Of a stretch of DNA of 64,000 nucleotides, positions 25,812-35,096 are shown piece after piece. The position numbers and the translations under genes were made by a program. Where the stretch lies: positions 42,730 to 106,729 of the forward strand of contig JAEYYB010000146.1 of NCBI GenBank assembly GCA_023430975.1. Direction: 5' to 3'. The stretch is from Bacillota bacterium. Its GTDB lineage: Bacteria; Bacillota; Clostridia; Acetivibrionales; DSM-2933. The stretch's first letter is position 1. Each line of letters begins with the position of its first letter. The notes below the pieces were generated by a model. It was not told the DNA's origin. It worked only from the letters and a program-made list of their open reading frames with translations, and did not search any database.

Positions 25812-25894
25812 TGGTGCGGAAGACGGGACTTGAACCCGTACGGTCGCCCACACGCCCCTCAAACGTGCGCGTCTGCCAGTTCCGCCACTCCCGC
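25812..25894 (-). tRNA. tRNA-Leu (anticodon GAG)
   Basis: Read on the minus strand, GCGGGAG pairs with CTTCCGC as the acceptor stem, and A-CCA is encoded at the 3' end (CCA at 25812-25814). The D arm carries TGGCGGAACTGGCAGACGC. The anticodon stem CACGT/GCGTG closes the loop TTGAGGG with anticodon GAG, reading CUC and CUU. A long variable arm (class II) and the T arm ACGGG-TTCAAGT-CCCGT follow. The long variable arm and the GGCAGACGC D-arm are typical of leucine tRNAs. It is a single tRNA gene, followed by its own terminator. Confidence 0.97.
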
Positions 25895-26107
25895 AAGTGG
25901 TCGCTGTCTCAAGCAGCAAATTTATTATACTAGCATATAGTGATTGTGTCAACATCTTTTTTTAATTTTTTTTATTTTTACACGTGGAATATATTGCCAC
26001 TATTTCTTTGTGGAAAGATTAATAGTAAAACTTTATTTATTTTAATAGAAAATGGGTATATAATAACAATGATAAAATTAATATTTACAATAATTTTGGA
26101 GGCACTT

Positions 26108-27541
26108 ATGGAAGATAACAAAACAAATGGGCAGCTATTAAATGAAAAACTCACTCATAGCAGCAAAAATATATGGGAAAAATCCGATGAGAAGGAAAAG
26201 GAACTGGCATTTAAGTTTTCAGAAGAATATAAGAAATTCTTAAACAGTGCTAAAACTGAAAGAGAGTTTGCAGCATTAGCTGTTAAGAAAGCGGAAGAAA
26301 ATGGGTTTGTATCTATAGACAGCCTTGGGAAAGATGGGAAGCTCAATCCTGGAATGAAGGTATACCAGGTTAATAGAAATAAAGCAGTTGCACTGGCTGT
26401 CATAGGCAAAAACGGCTTTGAGGATGGTGTAAATATAGTAGGGGCACATATAGATTCCCCAAGGATCGATCTTAAGCAGAACCCCGTTTATGAAGATACA
26501 GGTATGGTTCTTCTCAAAACCCATTACTATGGCGGAATTAAAAAATACCAGTGGGTTACAATTCCATTGGCATTACATGGCGTTGTTGTAAAAATCAGCG
26601 GTGAAATTATTGATGTTAATATTGGCGAAGAGGATTCAGATCCTGTTTTTACAATAACCGATTTACTGCCGCACCTGGCACAGGATCAAATGCAAAAGAA
26701 AATGAGTGAAGCTATTACAGGTGAAGGTTTAAATATTCTATTCGGATCAATTCCATATGATGATGACAAGGTCAAAGATAAGGTAAAACTAAACATATTA
26801 AAGCTTTTAAACGATAAGTACGGCATTACTGAAGAGGATTTTGTATCGGCAGAACTGGAGATTGTGCCTGCTTTTAAGGCAAGTGATGTTGGCCTCGACA
26901 GAAGCTTTGTAGGCAGTTATGGGCAAGATGACAGGGTATGTTCATACGCTGCATTAGATGCGATTTTGGACATCAATGAAGCGGATAGGACAGCGATTTG
27001 CCTTCTTACCGACAAGGAAGAGATAGGGAGCATGGGTAACACAGGTGCTCAATCGGTGTTTTTTGAAAATTTCCTGGCAAAGCTCTGTTTCCTTAGCACA
27101 GATAGCTATAATGACATGATTTTAAGATTATGTCTTTCAAATTCCATGATGCTTTCAGCTGATGTAAATTCAGGTGTCGACCCCAATTATGAGGGGGTGC
27201 AGGATAAAAGGAATGCATCATTTATGGGAAAAGGGCTTGTACTCCAGAAATATACCGGAGCAAGAGGCAAAGTAGGCGGTAGTGAAGCAAACCCTGAATT
27301 TATTGCAAAGCTCAGGAAAATATTTAATGAAAACCAGATAATTTGGCAAACAGGAGAAATTGGTAAGGTTGACCAGGGTGGGGGAGGTACCATCGCTCAA
27401 TTTTTAGCCAACCTGGGTGTAGAGGTTATAGACTGTGGAATAGCTGTTTTATCAATGCATTCTCCTTTTGAGATTACAAGCAAAATCGATATTTATATAA
27501 TGAATAAGGCATATAAGGTCTTTTATAAGGAGATCTCCTAA
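26108..27541 (+). CDS. M18 family aminopeptidase (aspartyl aminopeptidase type)
   Basis: 477 residues. Zinc ligands and catalytic residues of family M18 are visible: GAHIDSPRIDLK (His), YGQDDRVCSYAALDAI (Asp), TDKEEIGSMGNTGAQS (the catalytic Glu pair), ADVNSGVDPNYEG (Asp) and SMHSPFEITSKIDI (His). These cytoplasmic metallopeptidases remove acidic or other N-terminal residues from peptides and form dodecamers. The ATG at 26108 has TTGGAGG upstream, while the frame runs open for 56 codons before it without a start site. It is followed by a HAD phosphatase gene on the same strand after 75 bases. Confidence 0.94.
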   Translation: MEDNKTNGQLLNEKLTHSSKNIWEKSDEKEKELAFKFSEEYKKFLNSAKTEREFAALAVKKAEENGFVSIDSLGKDGKLNPGMKVYQVNRNKAVALAVIGKNGFEDGVNIVGAHIDSPRIDLKQNPVYEDTGMVLLKTHYYGGIKKYQWVTIPLALHGVVVKISGEIIDVNIGEEDSDPVFTITDLLPHLAQDQMQKKMSEAITGEGLNILFGSIPYDDDKVKDKVKLNILKLLNDKYGITEEDFVSAELEIVPAFKASDVGLDRSFVGSYGQDDRVCSYAALDAILDINEADRTAICLLTDKEEIGSMGNTGAQSVFFENFLAKLCFLSTDSYNDMILRLCLSNSMMLSADVNSGVDPNYEGVQDKRNASFMGKGLVLQKYTGARGKVGGSEANPEFIAKLRKIFNENQIIWQTGEIGKVDQGGGGTIAQFLANLGVEVIDCGIAVLSMHSPFEITSKIDIYIMNKAYKVFYKEIS

Positions 27542-27616
27542 TTGTGGTGTATTTTATACCACAATATTAGAGGCTCAAAAATCATTTTATGATTTTTATT
27601 AGTATAGGAGGGTCTT

Positions 27617-28270
27617 ATGAAAATTGATGCCATAATATTTGATCTTGACGGCACACTTGCAGATACTATACCACTTACCATATATGCACTTAAAAAGGCA
27701 GTTTTGGAGCTCTCAGGCAAAGAGTACAGGGATGAGGAAATACTTAATGAATTCGGACCTATTGATACAGAGATCGTAAAAAAGCTTCTGGATTATAAAC
27801 ATGATGACATTGCACCGGATATTTACTTAAAGCATTTTGAAAGCAGTTTTAACGATTTTGTAAAGCCAATAGAGGGAATAGAACGTCTCCTGAAGTTTAT
27901 AGCATCAAATGGAATAAAGCTGGGGCTATTTACAGGGAGAAGCAGCAGGGCTACAGAGATAATAGTTGAAAAGTTAGGCTTTAGGGAAATGTTTAATATT
28001 TTGATAACGGGGGATGATACAAAAAATCCCAAGCCTGACCCTGAAGGCATAGAAAAAGCACTTGATTTTCTATCAGCAGATAAACAATCAAGTTTCTATG
28101 TTGGTGACTTTGAGGTGGATATATATGCAAGCAGAGGAGCCGGTGTAAATTCCGTGTTGGCTCTATGGGCTTCATCGGGTGATGAAAGGCTTAAGGAACA
28201 CAATCCGGATTATTGTTTTAAGAATCCCCAGGAATTTATAGATACTTTAAAGGAGATTATGAAGGGTTAA
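27617..28270 (+). CDS. HAD-family phosphatase (phosphoglycolate phosphatase/PpaX-like)
   Basis: 217 residues with all four HAD motifs: DLDGTLADT (nucleophile and acid/base Asp), the Thr in LFTGRSSRATE, a Lys in NPKPDPEG and the acidic pair in YVGDFEVDIYASRGAG. The helical cap domain lies between motifs 1 and 2, as in phosphoglycolate phosphatase and pyrophosphatase PpaX. The exact substrate is not decidable from sequence. Note GDFEVD where GDSxxD is more usual. GGAGGG precedes the ATG. It ends before a strong bidirectional terminator that separates it from the convergent DedA gene. Confidence 0.9.
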   Translation: MKIDAIIFDLDGTLADTIPLTIYALKKAVLELSGKEYRDEEILNEFGPIDTEIVKKLLDYKHDDIAPDIYLKHFESSFNDFVKPIEGIERLLKFIASNGIKLGLFTGRSSRATEIIVEKLGFREMFNILITGDDTKNPKPDPEGIEKALDFLSADKQSSFYVGDFEVDIYASRGAGVNSVLALWASSGDERLKEHNPDYCFKNPQEFIDTLKEIMKG

Positions 28271-28316
28271 CAACATAATATATATTTTTTAATATATTTT
28301 TAACTTTTAATCCAAA

Positions 28317-28386
28317 TAACTAAATAAAAATAACGGTTAACTAAATAAAAATAACGATCTAAGTTAGTCTCAGATCGTTATTTTTT
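28317..28386. terminator. Bidirectional terminator with a preceding 19-bp direct repeat
   Basis: AATAACGATCT (28350-28360) pairs with AGATCGTTATT (28372-28382), with T-rich flanks on both strands. It serves the convergent HAD and DedA genes. TAACTAAATAAAAATAACG occurs twice just before and into the stem (28317-28335, 28338-28356). Confidence 0.88.
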
Positions 28387-28411
28387 ATGTCTAGAAATTA
28401 ATTCAAAATAA

Positions 28412-29050
28412 TTATTTTTTAGATGATTTGCGGCCTTTAATAAATGTTATGGCAGCAGGCAAAAACGTTACAACTACAATACCTATAATAACAAAGGTAA
28501 AGTTCTCCTTAACAGCCGGAATATTACCGAAGAAGTATCCTAAGAAAATGAATGTGGTTATCCAGGAAATGCCTCCTATGGCGTTGTACAAAGTATAGCG
28601 TCCAAAGCTCATTTTGCCAAGGCCTGCGACAAATGGTGCAAATGTACGTATAATTGGGAAGAACCTTGACAATATGATTGCTTTACCTCCATGCTTATCG
28701 AAGAAGGCATGGGTTCTATCCAAATGTTCCTGCTTTACAAGCCTGATTTTCTTAAACTCAAGCATCTTGGTTCCTATAAATTTACCTATAAGGTAGTTGG
28801 TTGTATTGCCAAGAACAGCAGCAATAACCAAAAGGATGTATGCTGTTTTTAAATCCAGGCTGCTGTGAAGTGCACCTAACGCAAAGAGGAACGAATCCCC
28901 GGGAAGAAACGGTGTAACTACCAATCCTGTCTCACAAAAGATAATCAAGAATAGAATCATATAGGTCCAGGCACCATAATCCTTTATTATCTCTGCAAGA
29001 TGCTTATCAATGTGTAAAACAAAGTCGACCAACTGCATTATCAAATCCAT
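28412..29050 (-). CDS. DedA family membrane protein
   Basis: 212 residues with about five hydrophobic segments. The DedA/SNARE-associated signature is clear: CETGLVVTPFLPGDSFLFALG near residues 40-60 and later FGRYTLYNAIGGISW with SRFFPIIRTFAPFVAG. The family is now understood to move lipids such as undecaprenyl phosphate or phosphatidylethanolamine across the membrane and is needed for membrane homeostasis. The acidic E and R residues of the re-entrant loops (CETG, FxPIIRT) are present. AAAGGAGA precedes the ATG. It is 17 bases from the LCP gene on the same strand and so is likely co-transcribed. Confidence 0.94.
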   Translation of the reverse strand: MDLIMQLVDFVLHIDKHLAEIIKDYGAWTYMILFLIIFCETGLVVTPFLPGDSFLFALGALHSSLDLKTAYILLVIAAVLGNTTNYLIGKFIGTKMLEFKKIRLVKQEHLDRTHAFFDKHGGKAIILSRFFPIIRTFAPFVAGLGKMSFGRYTLYNAIGGISWITTFIFLGYFFGNIPAVKENFTFVIIGIVVVTFLPAAITFIKGRKSSKK

Positions 29051-29067
29051 TTATAACTGTCTCCTTT

Positions 29068-30138
29068 TTATGGTTTTGGGGTTTTTGATCCCTTTATTGA
29101 CGTATCGGAGTTAGACGGGTTTTTTGTAGCTTTTGCCTTGTTTTTGCTATTTGTTAGCTCCCTGTCTTCCTCATTTGTATAATTTGATGGTGCTGCACCC
29201 AAATCGGAATGAAAATTTTCTTCAACTATTGTTGCTGTAGCTTTGCGATCGGGTATGTAATACCAGATTCCATTGACGGATGCTGATTCTCCTGGAACCA
29301 TGAAAGTCTTCATGCCTGAAATATCTATGTTGCTTATATTTTGGGCAAGCTTTAGGGCATCACTTGCTGTTATGTTGGTTTCAACGCTTTTTAGTATAAC
29401 ATCAATTAAATCACTTGCTTTGGATATATATTTGATATTTGCCTTTTGCTTGATCAATTCACGGATAAAGTTTTGCTGTGCCTCTATTCTTTTTAAGTCA
29501 CTGCCGTCATAAAATTTCATCATTTCTTTAGAGTATCCATGCTGGGGTTTTCTAAATCTCATAAACTGTTCTGCTTTTTTGCCGTCCAAATGCTGCTGAC
29601 CTTTTTTCAGGTTTATGTGAAGGTTCTGATAAGGGTCGTTGTAATAGAGATCTACGGGCACATAGTAGTCTACTCCATCCAATAAGTCAATTATTTTTCT
29701 GAATGCGGAAGTGTCAACATATACATAGTATTTGATTCTTACACCAAGAAAATTGGAAAGGGTATCAACTGCCAGATCTGCTCCGCCTTTCGGGTAAGCT
29801 GCGTTGATTTTGGTAAAACCAAGTCCTTTTACCCTGACCCTCGAGTCACGAGGTGTTGAAATGATACTTATTTTGCCTGTACCCGGTGTGAAATTTACCA
29901 GCATCATTGTATCGGTATTACCAGCTACTTTATCACCGCCAAGAACTAATATGTTTACTGGATTTTTATCCGCTACAAAAGGCTGTATGATGTGGCTGAT
30001 GAGGTTGCTTTGTGCGTTTGCCTTGCTGTCTTTAGCGACTGCTGTTGTATTAATCAAAAAGAGCAACCATACACCTGATGAAAATAAAAAAATTGTAACA
30101 GTTGTAGTCATTATTAAATAAAATTTACGAATATTCAT
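29068..30138 (-). CDS. LytR-CpsA-Psr (LCP) family cell-wall ligase
   Basis: 356 residues: an N-terminal membrane anchor (FYLIMTTTVTIFLFSSGVWL) followed by the LCP domain (about 60-300). Conserved parts include NILVLGGDKVAGNTDTMMLV, ISTPRDSRVRVKGLGFTKIN and the arginines of FMRFRKPQHGYSKEMMKFYDGSDLKR. LCP enzymes transfer undecaprenyl-linked anionic polymers such as teichoic acids or polysaccharides to peptidoglycan on the outside. The C-terminal about 40 residues (RELTNSKNKAKATKNPS) are low-complexity and basic. The upstream 240 bases have no gene, so its promoter should lie there. Confidence 0.94.
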   Translation of the reverse strand: MNIRKFYLIMTTTVTIFLFSSGVWLLFLINTTAVAKDSKANAQSNLISHIIQPFVADKNPVNILVLGGDKVAGNTDTMMLVNFTPGTGKISIISTPRDSRVRVKGLGFTKINAAYPKGGADLAVDTLSNFLGVRIKYYVYVDTSAFRKIIDLLDGVDYYVPVDLYYNDPYQNLHINLKKGQQHLDGKKAEQFMRFRKPQHGYSKEMMKFYDGSDLKRIEAQQNFIRELIKQKANIKYISKASDLIDVILKSVETNITASDALKLAQNISNIDISGMKTFMVPGESASVNGIWYYIPDRKATATIVEENFHSDLGAAPSNYTNEEDRELTNSKNKAKATKNPSNSDTSIKGSKTPKP

Positions 30139-30376
30139 TTCCTTGCCCCTATAATTATTTTCTGAAATTTACTGCAAATGCATATCAGAAAATGATTTAT
30201 CCAGAATGTATAATATATCGGTTCTAAACTAAGTTTACATAATGCTTAATAATTGCTTTACCAATAAACACCTACCGCAGAATAAGTATATACTATGATT
30301 ATATTATAGTCAATTTCTATAAATGCGATTTTGTAAATAATTTGTGAATAGAATCTAAAAATATTGTTAACAAATT

Positions 30377-30417
30377 AAAAGCAGCCAGATGTATATTTCA
30401 CATTTGGCTGCTTTTAT
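30377..30417 (-). terminator. Terminator after the TlpA-like thioredoxin gene
   Basis: AAAAGCAGCCA and TGGCTGCTTTT form a long A/T-closed stem (30377-30416) in the space between the TlpA-like gene and the LCP gene. A run of Ts follows on both strands. The rest of 30139-30376 holds no gene and presumably contains the LCP promoter. Confidence 0.85.
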
Positions 30418-30434
30418 ATATTTTGCAATAATAA

Positions 30435-31010
30435 TTACTTGTAAAGTTTCTCTACATACTCCTTAACCACTTCATAAGTCATAATACCTGCGTGTCTTTG
30501 TACTATTTTACCTTCCTTATTTATAAATAGGGAGGTAGGGATCTCTGTAGTTCTGTATAGATTTCCTGCATCACTATTGGTATCCATAAGAACATTAAAG
30601 GTATAGTTGTTCTTTTCCATAAAATTCTTAACAGTATCATGATCTTCACCCAAATCTATTAAATATACTACTAAATCTTTGTCTTTGTATTCTTTTTCGA
30701 TTTTTTGAATTTCGGGTAATTCTTTTTTGCATGGAGCACACCATGTTGCAAAGAAGTTTAAAAATACATTTTTGCCTTTAAGCTCACTAAGTGTTACCTG
30801 CTTGCCGTTAAGGTCAGTTAATGTAAAATCAGATGCCATTTTTAAGGGCTCGCTGTTAGAATCTGAGTCACTGCTGTTACTTGGAAGAGAAGTAACATTG
30901 GATGTAGTATTTGATGGATTATTGTTGCTCCCCTTAAAACTTAAGATACCCAGGACAGCAAGTACCACAACTAATGCTGGAAGTAAAATAATAACAAGAT
31001 TTTTTTTCAT
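30435..31010 (-). CDS. Membrane-anchored TlpA/ResA-like thiol-disulfide oxidoreductase
   Basis: 191 residues: a membrane anchor (NLVIILLPALVVVLAVLGIL), a Ser/Asn-rich linker and an AhpC/TSA-Redoxin-type thioredoxin domain with active site ATWCAPCKKELPEI and the cis-proline segment TTEIPTSLFINKEG. Proteins of this kind reduce disulfides outside the membrane, for example in cytochrome maturation or sporulation (ResA, StoA). There is no lipobox cysteine, so the anchor is transmembrane. I chose the ATG at 31010; the in-frame GTG 9 bases upstream is possible. A terminator follows the gene. Confidence 0.92.
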   Translation of the reverse strand: MKKNLVIILLPALVVVLAVLGILSFKGSNNNPSNTTSNVTSLPSNSSDSDSNSEPLKMASDFTLTDLNGKQVTLSELKGKNVFLNFFATWCAPCKKELPEIQKIEKEYKDKDLVVYLIDLGEDHDTVKNFMEKNNYTFNVLMDTNSDAGNLYRTTEIPTSLFINKEGKIVQRHAGIMTYEVVKEYVEKLYK

Positions 31011-31086
31011 CACAAACACTCTCTTTCTTAAAGTTATTATAACTATTTTAACTAAATTTTAATAAGTAGACAAGGTATAACAGTGT

Positions 31087-33894
31087 TTATATTTTTCCTT
31101 GCAAATACTTTAATACAAAGTGCTTAAGCTTTCCGACATTTTTCTTTGTGTATAAGGTTAAGTTGTTAAAACTATCCAATACATAAGCTTTATCCTTGTC
31201 TGTAATAGCATTATTACTGTACCGGGCTATTATAAACACATTGGTAACTGCTTTAAGGTTGGTATGGTTTGCTACAATTGATTTTCCCATTCGAGCAGCA
31301 TAGTCTTTAGGGGTTTCATCATCCTGTTTCCCATACCCGAGGATGGACATATAATATAAAATAAGCTTATAGGCATTTATTATGCTTTCGCGAGGGGCCA
31401 TTTTAGTGAGCTTTTTAAGCTTCCGTTTTCCTTTGATAAGATTGAATAGTATTAATGCTGCAAAAGCTAAAACAAACAAACTTACAAGTATTATAGCTGT
31501 AACAAGGACGATAAGTTTTTTATTGTCGGCAGGAAGCTGATTAACCTGCAGGTCATAACTGTTGCCTGGGTTGTTTTTGTTATCAATCCAGGACGGTTTG
31601 CTTCCTTTTGATCCCTCCGATCTGCCGTCATTTCTGTTCTCGTTAGTTACAGTGCTGGCATAAGCAGCGGTAGGTTCAAATTTAATCCAGCCAAAGCCTT
31701 CAAAGTACGCTTCAACCCATGCATGTGCTTTTTCATTGGTAACATGGTATTCATTTCCCTTTTTTGATCCGGAAGTAACAATATAGCCTTCAACATATCT
31801 AGCCGGGATTCCAAGGGATCTTAGCATAACCACCATGGATGTTGCGTAATACGTACAATATCCCTTTTTAAGGTCGAATAGGAAATAATCCACAAAATCT
31901 CTGCCGGGAGGAGTATCATCCGGAGTCAGGGTGTATTTGTAATTATCCGAAAGAAATGTTTCAATTGCTTTAACCTTGTCATATCTGTTATTATAAGATG
32001 CAGTTACTGTTTCGGCAAGATCTTTTATTCTTTGTGGAAGATTCTCAGGCAATTGAAGGTATTTTGTATACGCCTCTTGCAAGTTGATGTTGAACAGGTT
32101 CATAATATAGGGAGTTAGAGGATTAATTGTCACATTTATGTCCTTTAGCTGGCAGTTGAAATAGTTGGCAATAACTTTATAGCTGATATCATTAATAGGA
32201 ATCAAATAACCATATGCATTTTCTGTCCTGCCTGCAAATATCACATTATCATCTGATAGAGTTACGTTTTCCTGGCCTTTATTTTGCTCAATTACATCCA
32301 ATACTCTTTGAGGTATGTTGTTTATATCTATCTTAGGAAAACTTTCAACAACACTATTAAGAGTTGAATCAAATGACAGGGAAGAAGTAATCAGGTTTTG
32401 GCCAACTGCAAACACTACAAATTTATAGCCATTTACATCAATTACTTCAACAGGCGTATCAATGTTATCAATGTAGGAATTACAGACCAGACTTAATTTC
32501 TCACCTATCTTTGTTGTAAGGAGATTATAATCATCTTGGAAATTTCGAAAAAAGTTCATGTTGCTCTTGCGAAGTAAATTTTCCATTTTGTCATTCATAA
32601 TCATGTTTAGTGAATAAAAGCTGTACTTGGAATTCTTTGACATCTGCTTGGATGTCGTTACTTCACCGTTTGAATTCAGCATCAGATCTATTTTGGGTGC
32701 ATTGATTTGATAAGCGTTTTCAGTAAGGAAAATAGTCTTGGTGGACAGATTATGATATGTTATTTCTATATTGTCTCTTGTGAAGTAGTTTTTAATAACA
32801 TTATCATCTCGAGTAATAAGGCTTATACCGCTTATAAGTTCAATATAGTTTAGTAAGAGGCTATTATTGTCAAATTGTGTACTGTATGTATAGTAGTTGT
32901 CTGTTAGTTTCCTAATGAAATCGTTATAGTTTATCTGGGAATCATCACCTTTACTGGCTATTTTATTGGTGTTGGAATCGGAGTTTATCCACGACTTGCC
33001 TGTATAAGTGTCTTTTACTGCACCTTTAAGGTAAATGGACCTGGGTGACTTTACTTTCAAGACCAGGTTTTTATTTTTTGATATCTTACCGCCAAGGGAG
33101 CCGTTATTGTTACCAAAGCCTGTTTCTGATAGTGAAAAATAATCAAATTTGCTGGGGATTCCTGTACCAAAGTAACTAATGTAAAATGTCTTGAGCTTCC
33201 CATCCAACCACTTCCATTCAATTGGCTTTGGCCGGGTAGGAATTATGTATGTAACAAAAAGTATAATTCCGCATAAAGGCACAATAAAAAGTAAAAATGA
33301 AGATGGGTTAATATATTCGTTTGCACCCATAGAAGAATTCTTTACATAAATATACCGCATGTAGTATATGACCATGAGGAACAAAAACAAATAGAATGTG
33401 TTTGTTGCTACAAGGAATTTGTTTACGAACTGCACTGTAAAAAGCAGCGAACCGCTAATCAAAATAACGACAAAATTAAACCTTTTAATAGTAAAAATAA
33501 ATACAAATAGGGTAACTGTTAATATAAAGAAGGCTGCTATTAAAATACCATAAACCCATATAAGCTGTACCTTGAAGCTTAAGACATAGTCATAAAGCCA
33601 GTTGCAAAAGTAATCAATGTTTACATAGATCTCATTAAATCCGAACTTGTACCAAAGAAGTCCTATAGTGCCCAGGAAGATTACAAGTATTGACAAAAGT
33701 GATATTTTTAAGACTTTCTTATTTATGGTAATTGCAGAGTAAAACAAAGTGACAATGGATATTGCAAATATAATTATAAAAGGGTGATATTTTAAGTTCA
33801 GTGTCGTAGTAAGTGCATATGTAAAGCTAAAACTCATAAAAACTGTCAATATAAAGTTCATAAGGTAGTTTGGTAATGCTTTTTTTATGGACAT
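31087..33894 (-). CDS. Membrane transglutaminase-like protein (TgpA-type)
   Basis: 935 residues: about six N-terminal membrane helices (1-225), a large extracytoplasmic region containing a transglutaminase-like domain (about 640-745), one more membrane helix (LIVLVTAIILVSLFVLAFAAL) and a cytoplasmic C-terminal tail. The catalytic triad can be placed: Cys in KKGYCTYYATSMVV, His in KAHAWVEAYFEGFGW, and the acidic position at FEPTAAY. This is the third gene of a MoxR-DUF58-transglutaminase operon, a widespread but poorly defined group thought to act in envelope protein processing or complex maturation. The gene starts 2 bases after the DUF58 gene stops, so translation is coupled. Confidence 0.92.
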   Translation of the reverse strand: MSIKKALPNYLMNFILTVFMSFSFTYALTTTLNLKYHPFIIIFAISIVTLFYSAITINKKVLKISLLSILVIFLGTIGLLWYKFGFNEIYVNIDYFCNWLYDYVLSFKVQLIWVYGILIAAFFILTVTLFVFIFTIKRFNFVVILISGSLLFTVQFVNKFLVATNTFYLFLFLMVIYYMRYIYVKNSSMGANEYINPSSFLLFIVPLCGIILFVTYIIPTRPKPIEWKWLDGKLKTFYISYFGTGIPSKFDYFSLSETGFGNNNGSLGGKISKNKNLVLKVKSPRSIYLKGAVKDTYTGKSWINSDSNTNKIASKGDDSQINYNDFIRKLTDNYYTYSTQFDNNSLLLNYIELISGISLITRDDNVIKNYFTRDNIEITYHNLSTKTIFLTENAYQINAPKIDLMLNSNGEVTTSKQMSKNSKYSFYSLNMIMNDKMENLLRKSNMNFFRNFQDDYNLLTTKIGEKLSLVCNSYIDNIDTPVEVIDVNGYKFVVFAVGQNLITSSLSFDSTLNSVVESFPKIDINNIPQRVLDVIEQNKGQENVTLSDDNVIFAGRTENAYGYLIPINDISYKVIANYFNCQLKDINVTINPLTPYIMNLFNINLQEAYTKYLQLPENLPQRIKDLAETVTASYNNRYDKVKAIETFLSDNYKYTLTPDDTPPGRDFVDYFLFDLKKGYCTYYATSMVVMLRSLGIPARYVEGYIVTSGSKKGNEYHVTNEKAHAWVEAYFEGFGWIKFEPTAAYASTVTNENRNDGRSEGSKGSKPSWIDNKNNPGNSYDLQVNQLPADNKKLIVLVTAIILVSLFVLAFAALILFNLIKGKRKLKKLTKMAPRESIINAYKLILYYMSILGYGKQDDETPKDYAARMGKSIVANHTNLKAVTNVFIIARYSNNAITDKDKAYVLDSFNNLTLYTKKNVGKLKHFVLKYLQGKI

Positions 33895-33896
33895 AG

Positions 33897-35096
33897 CTAT
33901 CTCTCCAATACATGTTTTATGTCATCGGATATGTTAAGTTTATAAACATCCACACCTATTTCCGTAAGGGTGGATAAAATAGTATCGGCATCACTGTCAG
34001 TACCTCCGGTAAGACCAGAAGGCGATACATATATTATGCTAATGTCATATCCGGAGTAATTTGCATTATAGATTTCATTATAAAGTTCATAGCTCAAATT
34101 TGATGTACATAAAACCACATTTGAGTTGTTGATGTTATCCATAAGGTGGACTTTCAACAGGTCTCTAAGTCCCACTTTTTCCAGGAAACTAATTGTTGTC
34201 AAGGTTTTGTAAATTTCATCGAAATCGAGTGGCGAACTGGCAGAAGTATCTATTATTTCATCCTTGTAATAAACCAGATTTAAGGGTATCCAACTATTAA
34301 GGCAATAATAAATTACTGAAATTGCAGACTCCAGTACCTTATCTTCAATGATTGTGTTTATTTCATGGGTGTACGGATTTTTCTGAAGGTCAAGAAAAAT
34401 AACGCAGCTGGTCTGAGTGGTGCTTTGAAAATTCTTAACCATCATTCTCTGTGTTTTGGCTGTAAGCTTCCAATGAATTTTCTTTAAGCTGTCACCATAA
34501 GCATATTTTCTAATGTCCGATACTGTAGTCATATCCTCAAACCTGTTGTTTAAAACACTTTTGGTTTCACTCATGTAATTTGTTTTCAGATTGAATCTTT
34601 CTAAAAACACAATTTTTGGGTAAACTGTAATATGCTTGGTCTCTGTGTTTTTGTATGTCAACCTGAAGAGCCCGAAAAAGTCTTCAAACTGGACAGTCTT
34701 TATGCCAATCTCATAATTGCCTCTATAATTGCATTCCAATTGAAAAGAATACTTTTTATCCTTAAATGGCAATAAAGAAAGGCTTTTTGAATGAAACTGG
34801 TTTTTAAATATTGTATCATCGCCGCAAAAGTTAATCTTTATGTAAGGATAAAGAAAGAAATCCTCGTTATGTATACTTAAATTGAAATTTACAATGTCAC
34901 CCTTTGTTATGAAGTTATTATCAATACTTTGAGTATATTTAAACCTTATAAGTATAACAAGCGTGTACAAGAATGATATAATAGGCATCAAAATGACTAT
35001 GTAAAGAAAGCCGTAAGGAATCTTGCCGCCGTAAAAATAAGTAAATATTAAGGCACATAAGAAAAAGCAGGCGTATAAAACCCTATTCCTAAACAT
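33897..35096 (-). CDS. DUF58 domain membrane-associated protein
   Basis: 399 residues: two N-terminal membrane helices (residues 5-50), a beta-sandwich region and the DUF58 core with DIRKYAYGDSLKKIHWKLTAKTQRMMVKNF (the conserved R-Y-DxxRxIHW-like motif) and CVIFLDLQKNPY, resembling a VWA-type fold. DUF58 proteins are encoded with MoxR ATPases, and the pair is believed to act as a chaperone-like or metal-dependent assembly unit. The start overlaps the end of the MoxR gene by 8 bases. An operon with MoxR upstream and the transglutaminase downstream is clear. Confidence 0.92.
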   Translation of the reverse strand: MFRNRVLYACFFLCALIFTYFYGGKIPYGFLYIVILMPIISFLYTLVILIRFKYTQSIDNNFITKGDIVNFNLSIHNEDFFLYPYIKINFCGDDTIFKNQFHSKSLSLLPFKDKKYSFQLECNYRGNYEIGIKTVQFEDFFGLFRLTYKNTETKHITVYPKIVFLERFNLKTNYMSETKSVLNNRFEDMTTVSDIRKYAYGDSLKKIHWKLTAKTQRMMVKNFQSTTQTSCVIFLDLQKNPYTHEINTIIEDKVLESAISVIYYCLNSWIPLNLVYYKDEIIDTSASSPLDFDEIYKTLTTISFLEKVGLRDLLKVHLMDNINNSNVVLCTSNLSYELYNEIYNANYSGYDISIIYVSPSGLTGGTDSDADTILSTLTEIGVDVYKLNISDDIKHVLER